This document shows, piece by piece, positions 33,258 through 45,289 of a stretch of DNA of 64,000 bases (its first letter is position 1; each line of letters begins with the position of its first letter). The position numbers and the translations under genes are program-made. This DNA comes from Scilla litardierei (lineage: Eukaryota; Streptophyta; Magnoliopsida; Asparagales; Asparagaceae). The notes under the pieces were generated by a model that saw only the letters and a program-made list of their open reading frames with translations, was not told the DNA's origin and did not search any database. The stretch is taken from the NCBI GenBank assembly GCA_030789695.1, contig CM061132.1, positions 28,119,858-28,183,857 on the forward strand, written 5' to 3'.

Positions 33258-33940
33258 GTAACAATCTCCTTTCTATTTCTACATTCCTGAATCTTTGTTG
33301 CTTCTTAACCGTAACTCGAAAGGGGAAATTCATTGTTTTTGCATGCACGTGTTGCTTTCCATAGCTGGGTGACCGTGATGTTATCTTTTTGGAAGATTGG
33401 TTTAATTTCATAGGGCACGACACAAATCTGTGGAAATCTGGTTGTGATAGGTTCAATTTCAATTTCATTGGTTCAATTTCATAGTTGGGTGACCGTCAAA
33501 TTGTGGCCTCAGTTTGATCAATGTGGTTTTATTGGAAAACAGAAGAACTGTTTTGAAATTTTGGGTGTTAGATTGTTTCGGCTTGTTTCTTGACCTGCAA
33601 AATCTTGGCTGAAATTTTGGGTGTTAGATTGATCTGAACTGCAAAATATCATTGGTTGTTTTATTAATTTGATTATATGATTGAATTGATGAGTATAGGA
33701 TTCTTTGATGAGATTTTAGATTTCCCTTTGTTGTGTGATTGTGAATCGTTTGCTATTGATGGTTAACCTGTTACGAAGACCAAAAAGTAAATTTTTAGCT
33801 TATTAGTTTTGTTGGTACCCTAAATTTTTCTGTTGTGTAAAAATATAGCAGTAATTTCTGAAACTACACCTGAAGTTTCTTTTTCTTTGATTTTTAACTA
33901 ATAGTTAATAGAATTTTGACTTTCATATTTTATTTTGTAG
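33258..33940 (+). other. Putative 5' UTR intron of hAT transposase gene
   Basis: Donor CAG|GTAACA at 33258 and acceptor TTTTGTAG at 33940, eleven bases upstream of the ATG. The stretch is T-rich and non-coding, as expected for a plant leader intron. Inferred from sequence only. Confidence 0.6.
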
Positions 33941-33950
33941 TAAAACAGAT

Positions 33951-36188
33951 ATGGATTCATCTACACATGAAGTTTCTTCATCAATGTTAAATGCACGTAC
34001 ACCTACGACACATAATGTAGTGCATGATCAATCATCACCATGTGATACACAGAATTTAGTTGGTGATGTTAATGTAAATGCACAGTCAACAACAAGTACA
34101 AATAGTGAGTGCGACGCAGCTGAAGATGATACTCAGTTTGCACCGAGGAAAAGGCAAAAAACATCTTCTGTTTGGCAAGAGTTTAAAGAGATTGATGTTG
34201 ATGATGGTGGTAAGAAAGCTGAGTGCATCCATTGTAAGTCGAAGCTTTCCATACTTAAAAGCAAGAGTACCACCCACCTCTCAAGACACTTAAAAGGATG
34301 TGTGAGGCGAATGTTATTTCTAAAGCAGCAGAAAAGGATTACATTACAAACAATAGATGACGAAACTGATTTGCAAGTTGTGGCTCCAGCTTATACAAAT
34401 GGAAAGTTTGACATGGGAAAAATGAGAGAGTCAATTGCACATTGGATTTTGATGCATGAGCATGCTTTTACAATTGTAGAGGAGGAAGGGTTCAATATGA
34501 TGCAAAAGCGTGGAATGCCCGAGTGGGAAAAAATTTCACGGAACACAATTAAAAAAGATTGTGTGCAAGTGTATGAAATAGAGAAGAAAAAGTTGAAGTC
34601 ACAACTGAACTTGATTAGTAAAATTAGTGTGACTACAGATATGTGGAAGTCAACTAATCAAAAGATTGAGTACATGGTTCTCACGGGACATTTTATTGAC
34701 TCTAAATGGAAGCTACAAAAGCGTATTCTTAGCTTCGTTCATCTACCTCCTCCTCACCGCGGTCTTGAGATAGCAGACAGCCTTTACAAGTGTATGAAGG
34801 AATGGGGCATTGAGAATAAAGTGTACACAATTTCAGTTGATAATGCTTCAAACAATGATGTTGCAATTAGAAGTTTAACGGACACCTTTTCAAGAAATAA
34901 GAAGCTACTTTGTGGAGGGAAGTTATTTCATGTACGATGTTGTGCACATATCTTGAATCTTATGGTGCAAGATGGTTTATCAAGAATCAAAGATATTATT
35001 GAAGATGTACATGAGAGTGTGACTTTCATCAATCATAATGAGGCAAGGCTTCAAATGTTTGCTGAAATTGTTCAACAATTACAATTGCCTCATCGAAAGC
35101 TTATTCTTGAATGTAAAACAAGGTGGAATTCGACCTACGAAATGCTATCAACTGCAATCCAGTTTAAGGAGGTGTTTCCAAGGTACAAAGAGCGGGAACC
35201 TCGCTATTATTGTTGTCCAAGCACTGAAGATTGGTTGAAAGTGGAGAAGGTGTGTTCTATTTTAGAAGTATTCAATTCAACCACTCATATTATTTCTGGG
35301 AGTGAGTATCCAACTGCTAATTTATTTCTTAGTGAAGTTTATCGAATCAAAGTCTTGTTAGATAAGATTTTTTATGATGTGGATCAGTGTGATTTCATTC
35401 ATGAGATGGTAGAAGCTATGAAGCAGAAATTTGACAAGTATTGGGGGGAGTGCAACTTATTGATGGCTATTGCTGCAATTTTAGATCCTAGGTGCAAAAT
35501 GCGTGTAATTGACTTTTGTTTTCCAAGAATGTATCCAGAACAAGAAGCTCTAGAAAATATTCACAAAGTTAAGAAAGCTTTATATGAGCTTTATGCTGAA
35601 TATGTGGAAGAATTTCAGTCCAATAATGCTCATGAAAGTGGAGAAAGTACTGTTGGCACTAGCAGTAATACAAGTGCTCGAATTTCATCTTCCGGTTGGT
35701 CAGAGTTTGCTGAATTTGTAAAATCAGTTGAAACAGCTCCGCCACAGAAGTCTGAATTGGACAATTATTTAGAAGAAGGTTGCTATATTTGCGAAGGAGA
35801 TTCAGTTCTATTTGATGCTATAGAATGGTGGAGAGTGAATAACTTAAAGTATCGCATCTTGTCCAAAATGGCTCGTGATATACTTGCTATTCCTATTACA
35901 ACCGTGGCTTCGGAAGCTACTTTCAGTGCTGGCAGCAGAGTTATTGATACTTACCGTGCTTCATTGTCTCCCGACACGGTACAAGTTTTAATTTGTGGAG
36001 GAGATTGGTGTCGCAGTCTTCATGGCTTGAAGAGAAAGAACAAAGTGAGTCTCTTTTCCATTCTTTTTGTGATATTTTTGTTTTGATACTGCTCTTTTCT
36101 TTTCTTTAAATTAAATCTGATTTAGTTTTTTTTTCAATCTATGTAGATTATAAAGAAACCTTTGGAGATCACCTTAGATACCTTATAA
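33951..36188 (+). CDS. hAT transposase (zf-BED, hAT dimerisation domain)
   Basis: Predicted CDS is 33951-36044 joined to 36147-36188, 711 aa. The intron is GTGAGT...TGTAG. Without splicing the frame reads to 36086, by coincidence also 711 codons. A BED zinc finger lies at residues about 73-117 (VWQEF, CIHC, HLSRHLKGC). The RNase-H-like core has TTDMW near 229 (first Asp), VDNASNND near 297 (second Asp), HVRCCAHILNLMVQ, ECKTRWNSTYEML, and GSEYP near 450 with the probable catalytic Glu. The C-terminal dimerisation domain at 600-690 has WWRVN, MARDILAIPITTVASEATFS and VIDTYRASLSP. It cuts and joins its own element ends in the nucleus. No stop or frameshift is seen, so it may be functional or a domesticated-like relative. 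Confidence 0.93.
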
Positions 36189-38426
36189 ACTGGACAGGTG
36201 AGATATTTACTGCATTCTATTTGCAAGAACTCTTCAGCATTTCTTTGTTTGCATGTCACTTTTTTCGCACCTCATTGGGTGACTGCATAATATCAGAATT
36301 ATGAATCCACTTATGTAGTGATATTTTAAATCTTTTTTATTAAGCCAGCTTCTTGGAAGGTTTTGGGAGAAGATTGAGTAGTTCCCATTTTGAAATTTCT
36401 ACGATAAGTCCATATAGTTCAGCACAAAGACACTTCGATTTACAGTGCATGCGGTGGAAATTACATAGCTTGTGCCAAAAGATATGGTTGATAGAACTTG
36501 TTGGAACTTCAAAAATTTCTCAATATCATAACTGTGGTGTTCCCCAAGCCATTGGAGAACAAAAGGCACCAAGTTTATTCATCCTATTTTTTGTTAGTAC
36601 CATGTACCCATAATTACACCAAACAACTCTTTTTCTGGGTTCCGTAGCTTATACATATGTTTGAAATTTCTTGGTGCGTGCAGGTTGTGTGATTGCTGGA
36701 AACATTTCTCCCATTGGTCTGATAACATATGTTCCCATCTTATGCGAGGACATTGAGATTAGGTACATGTATGTCCACTTGTTGGAAACCTTTTTTGTAA
36801 TTAGACTTGATTCATAATTCTGAAAATTAGCTATACATATGTCTGCATCAATCTCAAGAAATGAAATCAATATAATCACGGTGATGATAATTAAACAACA
36901 GCCAACAATTTGATTAGTTTACTAAATTTGGTTTCTTAAACTCTGCTTAGCTCAGTGGATTAGGGAAATAGCCATTAGAATATAAGGAAATTGCAAGTAG
37001 CACTTGATGAGATAAGGTATCAGGCATAAAATAAGCTGAGATAAGTAGACCTTAAGGGAACGTGGTTGCCAGGGGAGCACACTGCAAACGCATGCAAAGT
37101 GAACTCCTGCTTGTGTCCTCCATGCAGGAGGCATGCTTTGTATTTGCCAATGATAACAAATATACATCATATGGGTTCAAAATGATTAGTGAGTACAACT
37201 CCTATATGTTTTTAATTGAAGATAGAGAGAGTATATGATGATGAGGAACAGAAATTGTAATTCTGAAGCTACTAAAATGAACTGCTTGTGAAGCATGCTT
37301 CCGCTAATATGTCATGTATTTATGAACAATACCAGTTGTCATTAGTTAGCTATTAATGATAAGCAGCTATACATGTCATTTGGTTATGAGCATATAAATG
37401 AGCATTTTTGTGAGTGTCTGTGTGCATGTATGAATATTAGATGAGTGCTTAAAGCCTTTAACAATTATATCATCAATTATTACATAGAGTATCATATTTT
37501 AAAAAAGAACAGCAACCCATGTTTTAGGCTGTGGGTGATCCTCCTTGCACTCTTGCTCCTTTCTTAGCATAAATTGATAGGAACAAAAAATTGTCCAGAT
37601 TAAGGTTTTTTTCCTTTTTTAATTAGATTTATACCTGAAGCATTGTGGGGAGGTATTTCACAATTAATAAGTGTATTTTCAAGCTGTTCCTGGAACAATG
37701 ATTCAGTTTCTAATACACCAAGAAAGTGTTTTCTATGTGCACACAAATGCAACAAATTAGAGAGGACTAGTTATATGATTGAAATAATCAACAAAAAATC
37801 AATTATATTAAAAAAAAACTTGGCCTTACAAATTATTCTTCTGGTCCTTCTACACTTCTTTGCAGTAAAATTTCCTTGAACTACGGTGCTCCAAATGAAA
37901 TTGAACCCTCAATAAAAAATCTTCCGCTTACTATCATGATATAGATACCACATTTGCTTTTATGCAAAACATGCAAATTAAGAATTTTGAAGTTTCTGTG
38001 CAAGTATTTAACATTAAATTTTGGATCACATTGTTCAACTAATTAATATATCTTTATAAATAAGAGTCTCTTCCTATAAATTTTCTAGTTTGCATACATG
38101 GATTACTATTTCTAGTTCTGCGATCAGGCAACAAAGATTTAACAATAGAATCAATATAGATGACTTATCAGCTGCATATTGATATGTAATAATCTGTTAC
38201 ACATTAGCCTCATATCCAAACATTCAATGAATATGCCAGTTTCAACATGTATTCTTTGTACAAGTGAATTAATATCCTTTTCCACCTTGCAGTTGTTGCT
38301 GGGAATCTGAGCTTTTGTATGCCCTTGCTGAAGTGCAATCTGCATTGGAGGACGCTTCAAAATCTCCTGCAAGCAAACAACAAAATTTAAGACCCTAAGA
38401 GAAGCTTGAGAGAGCAACACCCTGCC

Positions 38427-38640
38427 TGATTTACAGATTATATGCTCAAGGCTGTCTGATGTCTGAATTTTAGACTCGTTTATCTTGTAATTTAAACTTT
38501 TAAGTGGACTAAGTTATTTGTAATATTTCAGATTATATGCTCAAGGCTCAAGCTGTCTGATGTCTGAATTTTAGACTCGTTTATCTTGTAATTTAAACTT
38601 TAAGTGGACCAAGTTATTTGTAATATTTCAGATATTAGAC
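38427..38640. repeat. Tandem duplication of about 100 bp within the hAT
   Basis: ACAGATTATATGCTCAAGGC...ATTTGTAATATTTC occurs twice in direct order. The second copy has an extra CTCAAG and lacks one T. Confidence 0.9.
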
Positions 38641-38959
38641 TATATTAGAAGCATTTTTTTTGAATTTTATGAAATTTGTCATTGTATTACATTTTTATTT
38701 GCATCTTATGAAATTTGTCACTGATTTACATTTTTATTATATACGAATTTAAGAAATTTGTCCATATTTGTCCTTAATCGAGCCGAGCCGAGTCGAGCTC
38801 GAGCATTTCGAGCTTTATATCGAGCCGAGTTCGAGTTTAGATAAATGAAGCTCGACCGAGTTCGAGTCGAGTATCGAGCTCGAGTTTTTTATGTCGAGTC
38901 GAGCTCGAGTATGGCAATACTCGAGCTCGGCTCGGCTCGGTTACACCCCTACTTGTTAT

Positions 38960-40807
38960 CATCTTGGTTTGATGCTCAAAATTTATAATGTTAAATCATG
39001 TTGTGAAATGGAGTGAATTAGGAATATGTTAATTTGCTAAAATGATATTGGAAGGTAGTTTGACATGTTTAGAGAATTAGTTAACATGCTAGTTTCACTA
39101 AGTAGGAAGTTGCAATTTGTGTAGCCATTTTTGTGTGACATATGTTAAGTGGGAAAAAAATATTATTCTTTTCTTAAGTGGAATTATGTTAAAGGATTGC
39201 AATTGTTATCATTCTATTCTCATGCTAGTATTGACATGTTAATTGTGGCATTTGAGCATGTTAGAACTAGATTTTGTAAGAAAACTAGTTGCTGGAATTT
39301 TTTTGTGACAGAACAGTAACTTGTAAAATTCGTAGAAAATAGTAGAAAAATCAGAAAAATAAAATTAAGGATACTACGAAAAACTAGAGAAAATTTCCTA
39401 CAACTTTGAAGGAGGCCGAGAGCCAATTCTGATTGCACTTAGGGTAACAGAGCCATTCTTTCTGGACTGTCGTTTTTGACAGAATTGTGTTGTAATTTTG
39501 AGTAGGATTTTTTCATAATTGTGCTCATGCTTAAGTTAATTTCGAATTTGCTAATTTGTGCTTTATTAACATGCTCTTAAAATGCCTTTATGATGATGTT
39601 TAATTATGTTGTGATTCATGTGGAAAAGTTATTGAAAAATGAGATTACATGTATGTTGGAACATGAGTGGTATTTGAGACTACTAAGTGATGCCATGATT
39701 AATGAAGTAATGCTTATCAAAGAAAAACTTGTGAGTGAGAATGAGAGTTGACATCGATGTTCTCGGTCCATTCTTGAAATGGGTGAGACTCCAGATGTGG
39801 GTTTGGGGGAAACACGGATAAATGATAGGTGTTAAGGAGCGGGCATAGTACGATTTCTCACTCACTACGTCACTCCCAGAAGGGGGAGTTGACTAGAGTT
39901 AGAGAGGCCATCGGTGCGCTCGTGACACACCTGGACGGTAATTGATGGTTTTCTCCGTTTGTCCGACGGAAAAACCGAGATGATTCTCACTCCGGTACCT
40001 TGTGCAGTCGGGTACGGAGTTACGAGAGGCCCCTCCAGTGCTCGTATCGCTGGAGTGGTACCACTTTTCACCCACCCTGGGTGAAGTCCACTCTCTTAGC
40101 AGCCTATGGTTTATCCGGATTCCAAATACAGAACAACAATTTAATTTATTTAACTTAATCGTTTATTACTTCAGTCTTGTTCACTGTTGTTTACTTTCAG
40201 CACTTGTACTCTGTTTTTAATTTCTGCGTAATATATGATGACATGACAACTGTAGTTAGTTAATTAGTTATGGAGGCCAGTTCTAAACTGGGTTCTACTA
40301 GGGTGTTAGGAGTTCCTACTGGGTCACGCGTTGACGTGTCCCATCCCGTGGTTTTCAGGTGCGAGTCCCGAGCAGTCAGCGGGTGTCCAGGAGCCAGAGA
40401 TCAGTGCTAGTGCTACTGAGGTAGAGCCTTCGGGCGACTTCGTACAGTTAGATTTCCCCGGAGTAGACTAGTGGGTGCGTTGTACCGGGTGTGGACTTTT
40501 GTACTTTTGGTCTGGGGGGTTTCTCTTTTGTTGTACCCGCTTTTTGTACCCACGTTGTACAGCTGATGTATATATGTATGTATGTATATGGACTTATGTA
40601 ATGTAATGTAACTTCTGTGTTGTTGTATTTACTTTTCAGTACTGCGTTTTACTTTCTGTTGGAGCCCTTTTCTTTCTTTGTGTACTATTCCAGTGTTATT
40701 ACAGTGGCCTGCTCATTTATTTTATATTAAACCACAAAAAAATGCCTAGTAGTATTTAGATAAGAGGGCTCGAAGCATGAGCCTGAATACTACGGCGATC
40801 TCGTCAA
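38960..40807 (+). repeat. Tekay 5' LTR, segment 2
   Basis: Continues the LTR after the hAT, matching 50968-52804 of the 3' LTR. It ends with CTCGTCAA, the duplication of the second hAT element. It contains an acceptor-like TTTTCAG at about 40358 followed by an acidic frame ending in TAG at 40470. Confidence 0.93.
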
Positions 40808-43674
40808 TAGGGCTGTTGACGAACGAGCTTGAACGAGCTTGAACATGGATCTTGGTTTTGTTCATGAACAAAATCCATGTTCAAGCTCTGTTTGTTTACT
40901 AACCGAGCTCTAAAAACCTGTTCAAGCTTGTCCGTTAAGCTTACCAAACAAACGTAAATGAACGTAAATGAACAATTACCAATCTTGTTCACGAGTAGTT
41001 CATCGAACGTTCTGTTCGTTAACAAAACTTATCGCGCTTGTTCGTGAACATGTTCAGGAACATATTCATAAACAGACAATCAATCTTTTTCATGAACAGA
41101 TTTTCAAACAAACAAACAAACGTCAATTTTTTACTCAGGAATAATAATATTTAACTATAATTACCAATGACTAAATCAATTTGTAACGGTCGCTTTCCGA
41201 CCGTTCGTAGATCCTGCGTGCATGTGCTTTGACGTACACGTATTTTATTTGGCTATCTCTGAGCTCCGGCATATGCGATGTGATATGCCGTTGTGATCGT
41301 TTTGGGGTGTAGAATTTTATAGAAATTATTGGGAACGTCTTTTCACTGCTCGTTTTCTCGCGAAACGACTTTGAACGATAGGGGCGTTTTGGTCATTTGG
41401 CTCAAAACGCCGTTTCCGATTTTACGTAAATTTTTGGTAGGCGTTACGCACGATCAGGCACCGTAGATCTGCGCGTCTCGTCTCCACGATCGCCCCGGTA
41501 TTTTCGGAATATTTTTTTTGACGCCCGGATTGAAAGATATCTCTCGGAGAAATCTGGACCGTTGATTAAACCTTAATCTACTTGAAATTCAAATTATAAC
41601 CCCAGCCCTATGCATGTTCATACGTAACTAGGTGATAAGAATGCAGCTTCTATTGTCACCCACTCTTCTTCATTTTTCCACTTCCCCTATTTCTATCTCT
41701 CTCCCACAATTATCTAAAACTCTCTAGTTCTTTAGCAAGCTTTCAATTTTAAATAAAAAACCCAATCAAACCCTACCCATCACGTGAACCCTAGGTTTTA
41801 TGTTTTCTCAGCCGCCACCAAAAGTGCAGCCGTGCGAAACTCTCCCCGATATCACGCAAGCCCCTCTCCTTTGTTCTCGACTTCTTCACCGGAGACCCGA
41901 CCAACGGCCACCTCGCCGTTCTTCGCCCCGACCACCTGCAGAAGCTCTCCCCGCACCGCCCACAACCGCTCGCGACCGTCCGAACAGCCTCGTCGACGAG
42001 CTGCTTGCGCGGAAAACAGCACAGCGGGAGCAGCAGCTGCTGCTCCCTTTCCCGACCGCCGCCCGGTGTTGGGCACCACCCCGCGGCACCACCAGCTCCG
42101 GTCGCCGCCAATCCCCCCCTCCGGTGCCTGCCTCTCCTGCCCTCAGCTTCTCCTCCGACGAGTCCCCCTCTGGCAACTTCCGACAGCCCCGCATACCCTT
42201 CGGCAGCGCCCAGGCCACCCAACGCCGCAGCGAGGCCAGCGACCTCTCCCCACTCCTCCGACCACCTACACCTGCCGTCGCCGATCTCCGAGCCCCTCCT
42301 CCGACCTCTCCCCGATGCCATGTATGCTCTAGGATCGCCCGGCACCCCTTCTCTCCCCGAGCTTCACGTCGACAGCCCTGCAACAACAACCGCCCCCTCC
42401 ACTCGGGATCTCTCTGACCTCCCCTCCCCGACGTTCGAGAGCTGAACGCGCCGTCGGCTTCCACTGTCTACAGCCGAGGCAACGCGTAGGGACGGTGAGT
42501 TTTCCTTGCATGCTTTCATTGCAATAGAAATTGATAATATTTGAGTGCTACATGTTTGGTGAATAAATGTATATGAGGGCTAGTGGTGGTGCGTGAGTAC
42601 TCACGTGTTACATTAGGATCAGTAAGTCCTTTAGTGGTTATTATATTATTATATATGCTTATAAGTTATATTATTTAGACACTAGTATATGTCACATGTT
42701 AAGTTAGTGTTACGTAATATGTTAGTATCACATGCTACATTTATACTGTTACTTATACCATATTTTATAACATTTTAAGTTATACCGTTAGTATAATATG
42801 TAAACAACCTATTTGTAAAATAGGTTTTATTTGACTAAGAAGTTTTAGTTGATACTGTAAATTTAATGACGCAGATAATTATGTACGCCCCCTTGCTATC
42901 GTCTGAGACCTGATGATTCCCTCCTTGTTGCGCTACCCGCAGCCGTTACCATCCTGAGGCGATCCCGAGACGACCACCACTGCGCTCCCCGCAGCCGGGG
43001 ACACGAGCACCGCCACCGTTTCCAGACCCGACGCTTGATTCACGGTTAACCATCATTCAGGTTGGTTTCCCCTAACTCGTAGAAACCCCCACCGTAGCGA
43101 ATCGAACCCTAAACTAAAAATCGACAAATTGGAATTAAATTTACTTTTCGCTCTTTTAAAACGTTGTGCAAATCTAGAAATATCGACGAAGGAACTTTTG
43201 ACTGTGCACATAGGATAGAATCGTCAAATAGGGCAGACCATCAAAATTGTGACTTTGACGATTAGGGTAGTCCTGACAACCTAGAAATGAACCTAAATAG
43301 GATTTATTGAAAACGAGGCCTGACACCGTCGCCGTGACATTGTTTCAGACGGACTTCCGCGGACGAGACGCTTGGACGAGACGCTTGGACGAGACGCTTC
43401 GAGAGGACGACACACTCGCCATCGCAGGCAAGCGTACCCACTTGTATTTTTGACCGTGCCTTGGTCTAAAATTGTTAGAACTGTTAAACTGTGAGTGTAT
43501 AGAACCGGACGTGAAATGATAGCGTCCGGGTCGCCCTGACGACTTAGACTTGACGACGAAGTCTAAGCCCGACAAACAACAACTCTGACACCGTAGGATT
43601 GTCTTGAGCGTGCGTGCGTGTGGACACCCTAGAATAACATCTCCCGTACACTGGTCGTGTCATGTCACTATTAC

Positions 43675-43949
43675 ACAAAAAGCCTTCGGGCGTTTTAGAT
43701 GCTCCCCTTACGGGAGTGATCTCCGTGATACAAAAAGCCTTCGGGCGTTTCAGATGATCTCCTTGCGGGAGTGATCTTCGTGATACAAAAAGCCTTCGGG
43801 CGTTTCAGATGCTCTCCTTGCGGGAGTGATCTCCGTGATACAAAAAGCCTTCGGGCGTTTCAGATGCTTCCCGAGCGGAAGTGATCTCCGTGATACAAAA
43901 AGCCTGCGGGCGTTTCAGGTTCTTCCCTAGCGGAAGTGATCTCTGTACT
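43675..43949 (+). repeat. Five tandem 55-bp repeats in solo LTR
   Basis: Each unit contains ACAAAAAGCCTTCGGGCG, TTTCAGATGCTCTCC and a GGGAGTGATCTCCGTGAT-like part with only a few substitutions. The last copy is the most diverged. Confidence 0.95.
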
Positions 43950-44700
43950 TCTTGTCCTGAGTTCTGGGGTTTGGGGTAGGGTTGAGCGTGCGCACGGGGA
44001 GAGGGTCTGATCCCCCTCAACCCGTAAGGTGTGAACCCTTCGTGTCTCACGTGTCGTGTCCTGTCCGTCTTGTCTTGTCTAGTTCCGTCTTGTCCTGACA
44101 CCTTTAGGGTAGTCCCGTAGCCGGTAGCACACGCTGCGACTACTACTTGCTACGCTTTACTTTCCTGCTGCGTGTACTTCCTTTTGTTACTCTGTTATAA
44201 CTCCAGCATGCTAATCAACTAGTAAACCGTCTGTTATAACCCCAGCATGCTAAACAACCAGTAAATCATCGTTTAAAGTTCGGTGCACTTGCAGTAAAGT
44301 CTAACCCTTCTTGTAGACTTTACCTGACGTACAGTTCCTTTCTCTTGGGTGCTGTACGTCAGGTGTTCAGCCAGAGTTCGTGGACGAAGCAGATTCACCG
44401 GAGTACGTGGAGCCGAGGACGTCGACCCAGAGTACGTGCCTGACGAGGACCAGACCTTGAGGTATTTTAGTCGTCACTTTCAGAGGTTACTGCTTTTAAG
44501 TTTGCTTTTAAATCTTTCGTTGCCATGCCTAGGCTTCTTTTTAGACTTTGTACTCGTTGGATATTATATCTCTAATTTACTGAATGCAACTTCCTCTGTA
44601 CTTTCTGTTGTTTCAAACTTTATTAATGCAAGAACCTGGAACTTTTAAAATGGCTCCCCTACAGACGCTTATTGGGTCAGAGCTTCTCAGCTCTGGCCTA

Positions 44701-44809
44701 AGCGGGCCTTAGTCACGCTTCGCCTCCGTCGTTTTGGGAAGCGGGGCGTGACAGTAAGCGGGCCTTAGTCACGCTTCGCCTCCGTCGTTTAGGGAAGCGG
44801 GGCGTGACA
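44701..44809 (+). repeat. Tandem duplication of the LTR 3' terminus
   Basis: AGCGGGCCTTAGTCACGC...GGGAAGCGGGGCGTGACA occurs at about 44700-44754 and again at 44757-44809. The target duplication follows the outer copy. Confidence 0.9.
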
Positions 44810-45236
44810 CAATTAAATAAAAAGATTAAATATGTACAGGACAAAAACAAACCAATCCAGCATAATAGCGTCATAAATCCCATTACAAGCATCCATTCCA
44901 AGCATAGTAAAAAATATAGTATTTTTCTAAATGCAATATCATGTAAGAACCCAATATTCCAACAATTCCACCATCAATGCATTATAATGAACACTTAACG
45001 AGCTTGTTTATGAACGATACTTAACAAGCTTGTTCATGAACACTTAACGAGCTTATTCATGAACCTATATGAACGAACACAGTTATGTTCAAGCTTTGTT
45101 CATTTACTAACCGAGCTTTAAAAATCTGTTCAAGCTTGTTCATTAAGCTTCCCGAACGAACGAAAACGAACATGTACTGAGCTTGTTCACGAGTAGTTCG
45201 TCGAACGTTCTGTTCGCCAACAGCCCTACTCGTTAG

Positions 45237-45272
45237 CTACGCTCCCCGTACTTGGGTGAGCGGGACGTGACA
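45237..45272 (+). repeat. Tekay 5' LTR, segment 3 (end)
   Basis: The last 36 bp of the 5' LTR, with two differences from 52808-52843. A candidate primer site TGGTGACCC follows at about 45281. Confidence 0.85.
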
Positions 45273-45289
45273 GGTTTTTGTGGTGACCC

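Larger units (their letters stand above)
32467..38951 (+). mobile_element. hAT transposon with intact transposase, TSD CTTGTTAT
   Basis: The left end TAGGGGTGTAACTGAGTCGAG and the right end, whose reverse complement is TAGGGGTGTAACCGAGCCGAG, are nearly perfect inverted repeats. They are flanked by identical CTTGTTAT (32459-32466 and 38952-38959); the empty site survives in the 3' LTR at 50960. Subterminal DNA on both sides is packed with GAGCTCGAG/GAGTCGAG motifs (32475-32655 and 38776-38940). The element is 6485 bp with one spliced gene. The long 3' part (36190-38770) is non-coding and includes a 100-bp tandem duplication. Confidence 0.93.
41182..44809 (+). mobile_element. Solo LTR of a Tekay-type gypsy, TSD CAATT
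   Basis: Starts TGTAACGGTCGC and ends GGGGCGTGACA, with perfect CAATT duplications at 41177-41181 and 44810-44814. There is no internal domain, so it is the product of LTR recombination. It contains a GC-rich, Pro/Arg/Ser-rich frame region (41784-42464), a donor-like GACG|GTGAGT at 42495, five 55-bp tandem repeats (43675-43949), an acceptor-like TTCAG at about 44370 followed by acidic code, and a duplicated 3' terminus. Confidence 0.92.
40808..45228. mobile_element. Non-autonomous hAT element holding a solo LTR
   Basis: Termini TAGGGCTGTTGACGAAC and GTTCGCCAACAGCCCTA are inverted repeats with one mismatch. The flanks are CTCGTCAA (40800-40807) and CTCGTTAG (45229-45236), an 8-bp duplication with two differences, and the empty site is seen in the 3' LTR near 52800. 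Subterminal sequence is full of GAACGAGCTTGTTCATGAAC motifs. Without the 3.6-kb solo LTR it is about 790 bp and has no gene. Confidence 0.9.

Noticed and set aside
41784..42464. Overlapping long frames on both strands (146-205 codons)
   Set aside because: They lie in a GC-rich segment of a solo LTR, are rich in Pro, Arg and Ser in every frame, and show no domain. Lack of stops is explained by base composition.
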